DNA from: Opitutaceae bacterium
GTDB taxonomy: Bacteria > Verrucomicrobiota > Verrucomicrobiia > Opitutales > Opitutaceae
DNA: 32,554 bases
Assembly: GCA_025360455.1 (NCBI GenBank)
Contig: JANYCF010000104.1
Location: 1 to 32,554, forward strand
Direction: 5' to 3'
Numbering within the stretch: the first letter of the stretch is position 1; every line of letters begins with the position of its first letter. The translations under genes and the position numbers were made by a program. Shown here one piece after another: positions 17,195-24,876 of the stretch. The notes under the pieces are model-generated. The model was not told the origin of the DNA and ran no database searches. It saw nothing but the letters and a program-made list of their open reading frames with translations.

Positions 17195-18061
17195 TCATCG
17201 CCCGACGGGTAGGTCATAGTGGTTCAGCCCCGCGACGAGGATGGCCGCGAGAATACAATAATAACCAAAGTATTTCCATTGTCCTTTCTCCAGGACACCC
17301 GCCAGGTAACGCAGGGCGACCAATCCGGCGATGAAGCTGGCCAACATGCCCAGCAGCCCCGGACCCAGCAGAGGGAGATTAAGTGAAACGGCCTCGGCTC
17401 CCGCGTGCGCGTGCAGCAATCGCATCAGTTCTTTGCCGATCACCGCTGGTGTCAGTACGACCGCCAGCGCGAAACTGAATTCCTCCATTTTGACTTTCCC
17501 TATACCAAGGAGCAGTCCGGTTGAGATCGTTGCCCCGGAACGGGAAAATCCTCGGAATGGCAGACATAGCCCCTGTACGGCACCGATCCAGGCCGAGTCG
17601 CGCAGAGTAATTTCGTCAGTGGTCGGGCGGTCCTTTCGGCGAAGTCCGGCGCCAATGATCAGAATTCCTACACCGAAAAGTGCCCCGGCAATCAGGGGAA
17701 GACGCGAGAAAAGCGATTCGATCTCGCCGCCCTTGAGCAGGATTTTTTCGATTAACTGTTTAAGGGTCAGCCCGAGTCCTACGGTCACGGCTGTCGCGAT
17801 TATTACCCGCCCGCCGATGGCTTGCAAAGCGGCACTGCTCGAAAAATAACTCTGCCGCCAGCTGCGCCAAAAGAAGACGATCACCGCGAACATCGTTCCG
17901 GTGTGAAGCATGACGAGGAGAAAGGTTAATTGGGGATCGGCTGGGTCGAGTCCCATTAGTTTTTCCGCCACGATTACGTGGGCGGAGCTGGACACGGGCA
18001 ACAGCTCCGCCGCTCCTTGGATAAGGGCAAGAATGAGAATTTGCAGGAGGCTCAAGTGCAT
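17195..18061 (-). CDS. uppP: Undecaprenyl-diphosphatase UppP (BacA)
   Basis: UppP dephosphorylates undecaprenyl diphosphate to recycle the lipid carrier used for peptidoglycan and other surface polymers; overexpression gives bacitracin resistance in other bacteria. The 288-residue, strongly hydrophobic product has the two BacA signatures. The first is QGAAELLPVSSSAH at 15-28, an (E/Q)xxxE motif with Q15, E19 and H28. The second is FSRSGATIS at 172-180, with R174. Just before the second motif the sequence reads LPFRG where many homologues have IPG, a small local difference. It lies 44 bases after the DUF4340 gene and 58 before tatC, all on the same strand, so it may belong to the long exporter operon. 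Confidence 0.95.
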   Translation of the reverse strand: MHLSLLQILILALIQGAAELLPVSSSAHVIVAEKLMGLDPADPQLTFLLVMLHTGTMFAVIVFFWRSWRQSYFSSSAALQAIGGRVIIATAVTVGLGLTLKQLIEKILLKGGEIESLFSRLPLIAGALFGVGILIIGAGLRRKDRPTTDEITLRDSAWIGAVQGLCLPFRGFSRSGATISTGLLLGIGKVKMEEFSFALAVVLTPAVIGKELMRLLHAHAGAEAVSLNLPLLGPGLLGMLASFIAGLVALRYLAGVLEKGQWKYFGYYCILAAILVAGLNHYDLPVGR

Positions 18062-18105
18062 CGTGAGTGTCGTTATTGTTTCCCTCTCAATTGCCCGAGT
18101 CGAAT

Positions 18106-19296
18106 TCAGTCCCGTTTGGGCTCATCAATTTTTTCGTCAGCGGATTTCGCGGGCTCAGGTGGTGGGATAGACTCGAAAAGCTCATCGGCTTTCTGCGGCA
18201 GATCCGCCAAGATGTAGCCGGCAATTTGAAACGCTCGTTTCTGCATGATCGCGTTCACCGGTGCGGAAGCGTCGCTGTGGGTGATCACCACAAAGACCGG
18301 ATTGACGGGGGCGTTCGCGAATCCGGGAGTGGTCGTATTCGCCGGCTGCGGGAGGGGGATAGGACCTGCGTCTGATGGCGGGAAAACGATTTGCTTGGGA
18401 GCATTGAGCGCTGGGCTCGGTTTAGAGGGGCTTGTCGTGACGTCGGCGATGGCCGCAGTCGGTGAAATTTTTTCTTCGGGTTTGTGGCTGAACGTAAGGG
18501 TGAGGGTTTTCCCCTCGAAAGTGGTGAGCTTGCACACACGCGCGCTGGCTTTCGTGGCAATGTAACCGGGGTCATTGAGCTCACTGGTCTCCGTAAAACG
18601 GAGGTTCCCCAGCGAAGCCAGCAATGCGGAGATCTTGTTGGCGTTGATTTTTTTACCGCCGGGGATTTGGGCCGAAGTCCACGCCTCGTCTTTTTTCGTG
18701 CGTGAAATGAGGATCGATGATCCTTGACCGGTGGAAATATCCGCCTGCGCGATGTCTTCAGGTTTGAGATTGAGGAGTATTGGGTTTGCCCAGTTTTTCG
18801 ATTCGGCATCGAGGCTTCCTTCGAAATTAGCCAAGTACGCTTTGGGCTCGACGCCGTAGCGTACAAAGCGACCGCCCCCCTCCGCGTTCTTGCCCAGGCT
18901 CAGGGAGAGAAACTCTTTTCCCGAAGTGTTGATTAGTACGACCTGAGTGTCCTTGAACCCAAGGTGATCCATGCGCTCCGCCCGAGTGGTGACCAGTCGC
19001 TGAATCTTTGCCTCAGTCAGACTGCCCACCAAGCCGGTTATTTTTGCGAAATCAGCGGGAAGATCAAAAAAACTGGTGACACTCCATGAACCGTCCGGCT
19101 GGCGGGCCAGTGTGACGGTCTTGTTCTGGTCAGTAACGCGAAGATTCACCGCTTCTTCGATCTGGGCGATAGTGGTGAGCGGCTCGCCCAGACGGATGTC
19201 GGCTGACTTTGGTCGTGGTGATCGCTGAGTGAAGAAAACTGCGGCAGACAGCGCAGCGAGGATGGTAACAACAAGGAGAAGAGTACGGAGTTTCAT
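18106..19296 (-). CDS. DUF4340 domain-containing protein
   Basis: A 396-residue membrane-anchored protein: one N-terminal helix (about 3-22, LRTLLLVVTILAALSAAVFF), then a periplasmic region with the DUF4340 pattern. Recognisable pieces are ITDQ-type strands such as NLRVTDQNKTVTLARQPDGSW, the segment LVGSLTEAKIQRLVTTRAERMDHLGF, and LSLSLGKNAEGGGRFVRYG with its ligand-like loop. A Pro/Ala/Thr-rich low-complexity stretch follows (about 275-330) and the C-terminus is highly charged. The ATG at 19296 was chosen because the hydrophobic anchor starts there; codons further upstream overlap the GldG-like gene. It starts 19 bases after the GldG-like stop. DUF4340 proteins typically accompany GldG-like/ABC-2 exporter genes; their biochemical role is unknown. 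Confidence 0.88.
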   Translation of the reverse strand: MKLRTLLLVVTILAALSAAVFFTQRSPRPKSADIRLGEPLTTIAQIEEAVNLRVTDQNKTVTLARQPDGSWSVTSFFDLPADFAKITGLVGSLTEAKIQRLVTTRAERMDHLGFKDTQVVLINTSGKEFLSLSLGKNAEGGGRFVRYGVEPKAYLANFEGSLDAESKNWANPILLNLKPEDIAQADISTGQGSSILISRTKKDEAWTSAQIPGGKKINANKISALLASLGNLRFTETSELNDPGYIATKASARVCKLTTFEGKTLTLTFSHKPEEKISPTAAIADVTTSPSKPSPALNAPKQIVFPPSDAGPIPLPQPANTTTPGFANAPVNPVFVVITHSDASAPVNAIMQKRAFQIAGYILADLPQKADELFESIPPPEPAKSADEKIDEPKRD

Positions 19297-19315
19297 CGCA
19301 ATGGGGAACGCGGCA

Positions 19316-21211
19316 TCACTTGCGGCGGGTTTGGTGGAACCAGAGGCCAAATACGCCAAGGAGGAGCGGCGCGGCCAGCAGGTTGATGACGAGCAGTCGG
19401 TTTTCGAGGCGTTCGATTTCTTCCCGGAGTGAGCGGCGGATTTCACGGCGTTCAGCGCGCATCACGGTCGACTGTTTCTGAAAGTCCTCGATGGCTTTGG
19501 CCATTTCCGGAGTGGCGACGAGCCGGTTCCCGGTGTTTTTCTTGCCCCGGAGTTCGGTGAGTTTCGTCTGCACCTGCTGGAGGCGAGCGTCGAGGGCGGT
19601 GAGTCTCTCCTGATATTTTTTCTGCGCCTCAATCTCCATCTGGCGCACGACCGTAAACGGACGGAGCGAGTTGCCCTTGCCTCGGATCGAGATGAGATCC
19701 TGCGAGCCTCCGAGAAATTCGACCGAGTTGGAGGCGAAGGCGAGATTGTCGTTCAAAGGCTCGACAGCCGTCTGGCCGAAAATTTCCTGCTTTCTTACAC
19801 TGTAGTCATCGAACAGCCAGTCCGAGTCGGCGACAATAAGAAGGGTGGAGGTGTTGGAGGATTCCTTTAGCGAGGCTTTAGGTACTGCTGGGATCGGGGT
19901 ATCGCCCGCAGGTTTGGCTTCTGGTTTTACCAGGTCCTTGGGTGCGCCGTCAGGAAAGGCGCTCTTGAATTTACCAGTAACCAGGGCGGCGATGGTTTTC
20001 TTGCCGTTGGGTGTGATTTGGCGGGCGATGTCTTCGGGCTGGGCAAGCTGAAGCGGCATGCTCGCGATCTCACCTGTTTGCGTGGAAGTTTGGATGAGGG
20101 GCGTAAAGGTGAGTGTACTGCCGGCTTGCGGTGTTAGGCTGCCGGCCTCGATGAATACCGCTGACTTGAGCAGCGCGGTGGGCAAGGCCTTGTCGCTGAA
20201 ACTTTCGCGACGGAGCTTCAGCCACACCGGATTGCGCAGCACGCCGGTCGGAGCTTGAAATTGTGCGGCATTTTCGAGGTCGCCGACAATTTGTTGTGAG
20301 TCGTAGGTGATGCCGTAGGCATTGAGCAGGACCGGCAGATCGGAGGAGACGTTCGGGGGCGGACCATTGCCGCTCATCATGGCGTGCATGCGGCCCTGGC
20401 GTTTGAAATACAGCGACGAGGGATCGACGCAGAGAAAGACGGGCTTGCCACTGAGGAGAAACTGGTCGATCGCGAATTGAAGTTTCGGCGTGAGATTCTG
20501 CGGGTGAATGACGGCGAGCACGTCGAGGTCGGCCGGCAGGTTGGTGGCGGAGGCTTCGACTTTAATGAGCTGGAAGGAGCGTTCCCACTCACTGGTGACG
20601 AACTGGGAGAGTTGAGGCTGTTGACCCATCATCGCCATCATCTGCGCGTCAAGGCCATTGCCCTGAAGCGGGAGACTGGTGAGCAGGCCCAGTTTTCGTT
20701 TCTCGGTTTGCTGGACGTTGTAGATGAGCTGCGAAAGATCGTATTCGAGGAATTGCTCGCGCTGCGGCGTGAGCGCGGCGATGACTTTTTGTTGGTCGGC
20801 CTGGATAGCGACGAGTCCGAATAAAAACTGCTCCCCGCCCTTGGTTGCGGCCATGGGGGTGAGACCCGCGGCAGTGGCGCGCTCTTCCTCGGGGGTATCG
20901 GGACCCGGGTTGATAACGCTTAACACCAGCTTGCCGTGGGAAGCACGGACGTATTGGCGGATCATCTCCTGCACGCGCTCACAATAATTTTTATAGAAAA
21001 TGGGCAGCCCCCCGGTATCTTTGGAGGCGTAGAATTCGAGGGTGACGGGTTCCTCGATTTTGCCGAGCATGGCTTTGGTGCCGGCCGAGAGCGAGTAGAT
21101 GGATTCGGCGGTGAGATCGAGGCGCACCGGTAAGGACGAAGCCAAGTAATTGACCAGCACGAGGCCGAGGAAGAGGAGAGCGATAACGAGGGATTTGCGG
21201 CCGAATTTCAT
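19316..21211 (-). CDS. GldG-like ABC-type auxiliary protein
   Basis: A 631-residue protein of the GldG/ABC_transp_aux group. An N-terminal membrane helix (about 7-25) is followed by VRLDLTAESIYSLSAGTKAMLGKIEEPVTLEFYAS, the hallmark N-terminal segment, and then a large extracytoplasmic alpha/beta domain with LDVLAVIHPQNLTPKLQFAIDQFLLSGKPVFLCVDP. A Pro-rich linker sits near 430-455. A predicted coiled coil of charged repeats (about 535-600, RQMEIEAQKKYQERL onwards) leads into a second membrane helix at 605-625. In Bacteroidota, GldG works with GldA and GldF for gliding and type IX secretion, but relatives occur widely in non-gliding bacteria, so motility is not implied. It is 18 bases after the permease gene. 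Confidence 0.9.
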   Translation of the reverse strand: MKFGRKSLVIALLFLGLVLVNYLASSLPVRLDLTAESIYSLSAGTKAMLGKIEEPVTLEFYASKDTGGLPIFYKNYCERVQEMIRQYVRASHGKLVLSVINPGPDTPEEERATAAGLTPMAATKGGEQFLFGLVAIQADQQKVIAALTPQREQFLEYDLSQLIYNVQQTEKRKLGLLTSLPLQGNGLDAQMMAMMGQQPQLSQFVTSEWERSFQLIKVEASATNLPADLDVLAVIHPQNLTPKLQFAIDQFLLSGKPVFLCVDPSSLYFKRQGRMHAMMSGNGPPPNVSSDLPVLLNAYGITYDSQQIVGDLENAAQFQAPTGVLRNPVWLKLRRESFSDKALPTALLKSAVFIEAGSLTPQAGSTLTFTPLIQTSTQTGEIASMPLQLAQPEDIARQITPNGKKTIAALVTGKFKSAFPDGAPKDLVKPEAKPAGDTPIPAVPKASLKESSNTSTLLIVADSDWLFDDYSVRKQEIFGQTAVEPLNDNLAFASNSVEFLGGSQDLISIRGKGNSLRPFTVVRQMEIEAQKKYQERLTALDARLQQVQTKLTELRGKKNTGNRLVATPEMAKAIEDFQKQSTVMRAERREIRRSLREEIERLENRLLVINLLAAPLLLGVFGLWFHQTRRK

Positions 21212-21229
21212 GACAGTGCGGCGAAGATA

Positions 21230-21955
21230 TTAGCGTTCAAGAGCGACGACATTGAGAAAGAGGGTGAAGCCGGTCAGGGACAGGAAGAATACGACATCCT
21301 TGGGATCAACGAGGCCTTGGGTGAACGGTTCGAAGTGCGTGATGAAGCTGAAATTCGCGAGCGCGTCCGCCATGGCGATCGGTAATATTTTTTCAAGAAT
21401 GTCGGTAAAACTGCTGAACCCGAGGAAAAGCAACACCGCGCAGGCCGCGAGGCTGAGAACGAAGCTGACGACCTGGTTCTTTGTGAGCGCCGAGGTCAGT
21501 GCGCAGACTCCGAGATAGCTGCCGGCCATTAAAATTGCCCCGAGATAGTTGCCCGCAATCACGCCCCAATCCGGGTGGCCGAGATAGAAGATCGTGATCG
21601 CCAGGGGAAAGCTAAGGAGGACGGCGAGCGCGAGGACGGCCCAGCCCGCGAGGAATTTTCCGAGCACAGCTTCAAGGGTGGTAACCGGCAAGGTGAACAA
21701 GAGTTCGGCGGTGCCCGAGCGTTTTTCCTCGGACCAGAGTCTCATGCCGACAGCTGGAACGAGAAAGAGATAAAGCCATGGGAAAAACGTGAAATAACTT
21801 TCCATCTCCGCGACCCCAGCTTTGAAGAACCCGCCAAAACGGGAGAAGGCAAGAGAGACCGAGAGCGTGAGAAAAGCGATGAGGAAGACGTAGGCGACCG
21901 GCGTGCGGAAATAGCCGAGGAACTCGCGTTTGAAGATGGGGGCGATTTGTTTCAC
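21230..21955 (-). CDS. ABC-2 type transporter permease (GldF-like)
   Basis: A 241-residue inner-membrane permease with about six hydrophobic segments, starting VKQIAPIFKREFLGYFRTPVAYVFLIAFL, the usual cytoplasmic lead-in and TM1 of GldF/NosY-like ABC-2 permeases. The loop GMRLWSEEKRSGTAELLFTLPVT is the most typical motif of this group. The GTG at 21955 was chosen because homology begins there. The frame is open further upstream, but those residues are Pro/Ser/Arg-rich and overlap the end of the ATPase gene in another frame. It works with the ATPase 55 bases upstream and the GldG-like and DUF4340 proteins downstream. Substrate unknown. Confidence 0.9.
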   Translation of the reverse strand: MKQIAPIFKREFLGYFRTPVAYVFLIAFLTLSVSLAFSRFGGFFKAGVAEMESYFTFFPWLYLFLVPAVGMRLWSEEKRSGTAELLFTLPVTTLEAVLGKFLAGWAVLALAVLLSFPLAITIFYLGHPDWGVIAGNYLGAILMAGSYLGVCALTSALTKNQVVSFVLSLAACAVLLFLGFSSFTDILEKILPIAMADALANFSFITHFEPFTQGLVDPKDVVFFLSLTGFTLFLNVVALER

Positions 21956-22010
21956 AAGGATTCGTCGTTTCCAGCGGGCGGATTGTTTTTTAAGAGGGGA
22001 CGTTGGTGTC

Positions 22011-22733
22011 TCAGGCGTTCGAACGGGTGAGATCGCGGAAGATTTCGTCGAGACGTGCGCCCGGAGCCCGGGCGCGCAGTTCGGCGGGGGTTTCATCCGC
22101 GACGACCCGGCCCTGCGCGATAATGATAACCCGGGTGCAGATGGCATCGACTTCTTCAAGGATATGCGTCGAGAGAATGACGGCCTTTTCCTGCGCCATA
22201 CTTTTGATTAGCGATCGAACCTCATTCTTCTGATTGGGATCGAGTCCGTCTGTCGGCTCGTCAAGCACCAGTGCGGGCGGATTGTGCAGCAGTGCCTGCG
22301 CGAGGCCAACGCGCTGTTTATAGCCTTTCGAAAGCGTTTCGATCACCTGTCGGCGTACCGTGACTAACTGCGTGCGCGCAAGCGCAAGATCGACCTGAGC
22401 CCGTCGGGCGGCGATGGTGCGAAAACCGCGAATTTCGGCGATGAAACCAAGAAATTCCTCAACGGTCATCTCGGGATAAGCGGGTGAATTTTCGGGCATG
22501 TAGCCCAGTTGGCGTTTTACTCCGACCGGATCTACGGTCACATCGAGGCCGCCTACCATGACGGTGCCTTCGTCGGGGCGTAGGTAGCCCGCGATCATTC
22601 GCATAGTTGTCGATTTGCCTGCGCCGTTCGGGCCGAGGAATCCGAGGATGTCGCCGCGATTGACGCGAAACGAAACACCGGCCACGGCGCACTTCGTCCC
22701 GTAATTTTTGACGAGATCTTTGACTTCAATCAT
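22011..22733 (-). CDS. ABC transporter ATP-binding protein (GldA/ABC-2 type)
   Basis: A 240-residue ATPase that powers the adjacent permease. All nucleotide-binding motifs are present: Walker A GPNGAGKST (34-42), the signature segment LSKGYKQR (134-141), Walker B ALVLDEP (154-160) with catalytic E159, D-loop DGLDP (162-166) and the H-loop histidine H190 in STHILEE. At the Q-loop position the sequence reads GYMPEN, as in GldA-like and other ABC-2 exporters. It lacks the long C-terminal extension found in GldA proper (about 300 residues). It is first of the run ATPase, permease, GldG-like, DUF4340, with a promoter candidate directly upstream. Confidence 0.93.
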   Translation of the reverse strand: MIEVKDLVKNYGTKCAVAGVSFRVNRGDILGFLGPNGAGKSTTMRMIAGYLRPDEGTVMVGGLDVTVDPVGVKRQLGYMPENSPAYPEMTVEEFLGFIAEIRGFRTIAARRAQVDLALARTQLVTVRRQVIETLSKGYKQRVGLAQALLHNPPALVLDEPTDGLDPNQKNEVRSLIKSMAQEKAVILSTHILEEVDAICTRVIIIAQGRVVADETPAELRARAPGARLDEIFRDLTRSNA

Positions 22734-22741
22734 AGGCTTAA

Positions 22742-22770
22742 AATAAAAAGAGAACGGTTGATCGCCGCAA
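22742..22770 (-). promoter_or_regulatory. Candidate sigma70-type promoter of the exporter operon
   Basis: On the minus strand TTGCGG (22770-22765) and TTTATT (22747-22742) are spaced by 17 bases. Transcription would start only a few bases before the ATPase ATG at 22733, giving a nearly leaderless mRNA, in keeping with the absence of a Shine-Dalgarno sequence. Identified by eye from the -35/-10 match only. Confidence 0.35.
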
Positions 22771-22805
22771 TGGTAGGGCGGGAAAATTGCCCCACTCGGA
22801 GGGTT

Positions 22806-23897
22806 TTATGATCCTGTGTGCATGGACTCTAAGGCAAGGTTGCTCTGGGAGTGACTGTGCTCCGCCGGAGCACGGTGAGGGTAAGGTTGAATCGCGAGGG
22901 ACGGCGATTTTGAAAACCCTGCGAGGCAAGCCTGTAGATCCGCGGTAAGGCGAGCCAGGAGCTGGTAACGCCGATGATAGAGTGAACGCTTGTTTGATTT
23001 GATCTCCGCATCACTGCGTCGAACCAGCTGCAAAGGTAAATCGTAATAGCCGACGGGGTCGATCTTCCCGCCACTTTCTTCCCAAAAACTATCGTAGGAA
23101 AGATTCGGCCGACGCGTGCTATTGAGCGCATAGTCACGATGGCGCGAGATATGCAGTTTGTTGCTGGTCGCTTTGAGTTCTTTTAGTTGCCAGATATTCG
23201 CCACCTCTTGCGCGATGAACAAAAGCAAAGCTTTGGGGCGCAAGCCGTGCAGTTGCTTGGAAATTTCCTTGATAATATCCTTATGGGCGTCCGGTGGGAG
23301 TCCTTGCGTGGCGCCGATCAACATGAGGTAACCTGGGCCGGTGCTTCGCTTGAGAATGACGAAGGTTAGGCTGGAAACATAACAGCGATACTTTGCGCTA
23401 GTAAGGACCAAGCTCAATTCGCCTTCCTTGCTATAGCGCGGATCGCTGACCCAACGGACCTGAAGCTGCTCGTCCTCGTGGACGAGATTGAGTAAGGCGT
23501 GCCCTGTCGGTGTGCAGCTCTGCAAAAAAGCGCTGGCTGATAAATGATCGGCCAGAAAAGTATAATGCGTTTTCAGCACGAGTAGCTTTTGCGCCACCGT
23601 CCAACTTGGGTTGATGTAAGGACGAACGATTTTTTTATAGAGAATGGGGTTGGTCTGAGATACGGGCGCAAGGCTTCCTTTGTTCAGCCATTCATACCAA
23701 TGGTTGGCCTGCGGGTAGCAACGGATGCTGCGCAGTATAAAAAGCAACCGCTCGGCGACCGCCTTAAGGCTTGGTTTGGGATAAACGGCGCGCGCGACCG
23801 TATAAGTCCGCAACAGCATTTTATACCAACGGGAGAACAATCGGGGGCTATCAGACTTAACCTCGCAAAATGGGCTATTGTATTCGGTCGCTTTCAT
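22806..23897 (-). CDS. DUF535 (VirK/YbjX) family protein
   Basis: A 363-residue soluble protein recognised as DUF535. Characteristic stretches are YPKPSLKAVAERLLFILRSIRC near 40-61, KIVRPYINPSWTVAQKLLVLKTHYTFL near 88-114, a central ELSLVLTSAKYRCYVSSLTFVIL, then LIGATQGLPPDAHKDIIKEISKQLHGLRPKALLLF, and the ending YDSFWEESGG...YYDLPLQ...KSNKRSLYHRRYQLL. Salmonella VirK and E. coli YbjX belong here; they are linked to envelope stress and resistance to host peptides, but no biochemical activity is firmly established. The gene and its flanks have visibly lower G+C (about 43-48% in lines I counted) than neighbouring genes, which hints at acquisition. The last 35 or so residues (PHRAPAEHSHSQSN) are polar and not part of the family core. 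Confidence 0.85.
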   Translation of the reverse strand: MKATEYNSPFCEVKSDSPRLFSRWYKMLLRTYTVARAVYPKPSLKAVAERLLFILRSIRCYPQANHWYEWLNKGSLAPVSQTNPILYKKIVRPYINPSWTVAQKLLVLKTHYTFLADHLSASAFLQSCTPTGHALLNLVHEDEQLQVRWVSDPRYSKEGELSLVLTSAKYRCYVSSLTFVILKRSTGPGYLMLIGATQGLPPDAHKDIIKEISKQLHGLRPKALLLFIAQEVANIWQLKELKATSNKLHISRHRDYALNSTRRPNLSYDSFWEESGGKIDPVGYYDLPLQLVRRSDAEIKSNKRSLYHRRYQLLARLTADLQACLAGFSKSPSLAIQPYPHRAPAEHSHSQSNLALESMHTGS

Positions 23898-24183
23898 TCA
23901 ATCATCGGCGGCGTTTTGGAAACTTTTTTGACTCTATGAGTGTGGTGTGGATTCATCTTTTGTGCTTTGCTTTGTTAGCCACAGATAAATCCATCACCCC
24001 AGTCCGAGCATTGATGATTCAAATCTCCGATATTAATTTCCGATATCCACGCCCATAGTGGGGCGACAGGTTCGAGTGCAGTGGTATGAAAATGGACATC
24101 AATAACACTAGTACTCAGAAATTGATAAAGTCACCTGTGGCGAATAGACACCGCTTGTAGGCTTAAACCCTACAGTAATCCGC
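23898..24183. other. Low-G+C intergenic region with tandem 12-mers
   Basis: No gene is seen in these 286 bases upstream of the DUF535 gene. AATCTCCGATAT (24022-24033) and AATTTCCGATAT (24035-24046) are direct repeats with one mismatch and a 13-base period, about 125-150 bases upstream of the DUF535 start: a candidate tandem binding site. Nearer the response-regulator stop, TGTAGG (24156-24161) and CCTACA (24169-24174) form a 6-bp stem with a 7-nt loop but no T tract, a weak candidate for the end of the kinase/regulator transcript. Confidence 0.45.
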
Positions 24184-24876
24184 CTAGCTTCCGCGCTGTT
24201 CCTGCTCAAACCAGCTTACGGCTGCGCGAATTAAGGCAGTGAAATTATCGAGCTGTAATTTATCTTTGATTCGCCCGCAGTAGACTTGGACCGTTTTGGG
24301 GCTGAGTCTCAAATCATCAGCGATCCGTTTGGTCTCATAGCCTTGGCCGAGCAGGGCAAAAACCTCCATCTCGCGATCACTCAATTGGGCGAGGGGAGAT
24401 TCTTTTGCATTGGTCCCACCACTCAGAAATTTACCTGCCAGCTGGGTAGCCAGTGTTTTACTGATGTAAAGTTGTCCTTGGAGAACCTGTCGGATCGCCT
24501 CGATCACTTTGCTCGTTGCTTCGCGCTTCATTACATAACCTAAGGCGCCGGCCCGCAAGGCCCGTTCCGCATAAAATGCTTCATCGTGCATGGAAAGCAC
24601 CAGCACCCGTGGATTCACCAGCAAAGGTTGCAGCTGTTTGATTAATTCGAGGCCCGTTTGCCCTTGGAGTGAAAGGTCGACAATTGTCACATCAGGCTGC
24701 AAGCGGGTGATTTCTTTCATCGCACTACTGGCGTCGCTGGCCTGTCCGCACACAGTCAAATCCGCCTGCTGCTCAATGAGGCTGGTCAACCATTCCCGTA
24801 CGAGGGGATGATCGTCGACGAGAAAAACGCGGTGCCGCTTGGTAACGGACGGAACAATAGTCATGGGGTCAGGCAT
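24184..24876 (-). CDS. NarL/FixJ-type response regulator
   Basis: A 230-residue two-component response regulator. The receiver domain has acidic residues D21 and D22 (FLVDDHPLVR), phospho-acceptor D67 (TIVDLSLQG), the switch Ser/Thr region (VLVLSMHDE) and conserved K117 (GYVMKREA). A short linker joins a LuxR-type helix-turn-helix at about 166-210 (LSDREMEVFALLGQGYETKRIADDLRLSPKTVQVYCGRIKDKL). The start ATG at 24876 overlaps the kinase stop by eight bases; an ATG at 24864, just after that stop, is equally possible. It is cotranscribed with the kinase and surely its partner. The target genes are unknown; the DUF535 gene downstream is a natural candidate. Confidence 0.93.
   Translation of the reverse strand: MPDPMTIVPSVTKRHRVFLVDDHPLVREWLTSLIEQQADLTVCGQASDASSAMKEITRLQPDVTIVDLSLQGQTGLELIKQLQPLLVNPRVLVLSMHDEAFYAERALRAGALGYVMKREATSKVIEAIRQVLQGQLYISKTLATQLAGKFLSGGTNAKESPLAQLSDREMEVFALLGQGYETKRIADDLRLSPKTVQVYCGRIKDKLQLDNFTALIRAAVSWFEQEQRGS

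Noticed and set aside
19316-22733. A gliding-motility locus based on the GldA/F/G-like genes
   Set aside because: No gldB/D/H/J, spr or type IX secretion genes are present, and GldG-like exporters are common in non-gliding bacteria.
24070-24085. GGTTCGAGT resembling a tRNA T-loop
   Set aside because: The flanking bases do not pair as a T-stem and no cloverleaf can be drawn.
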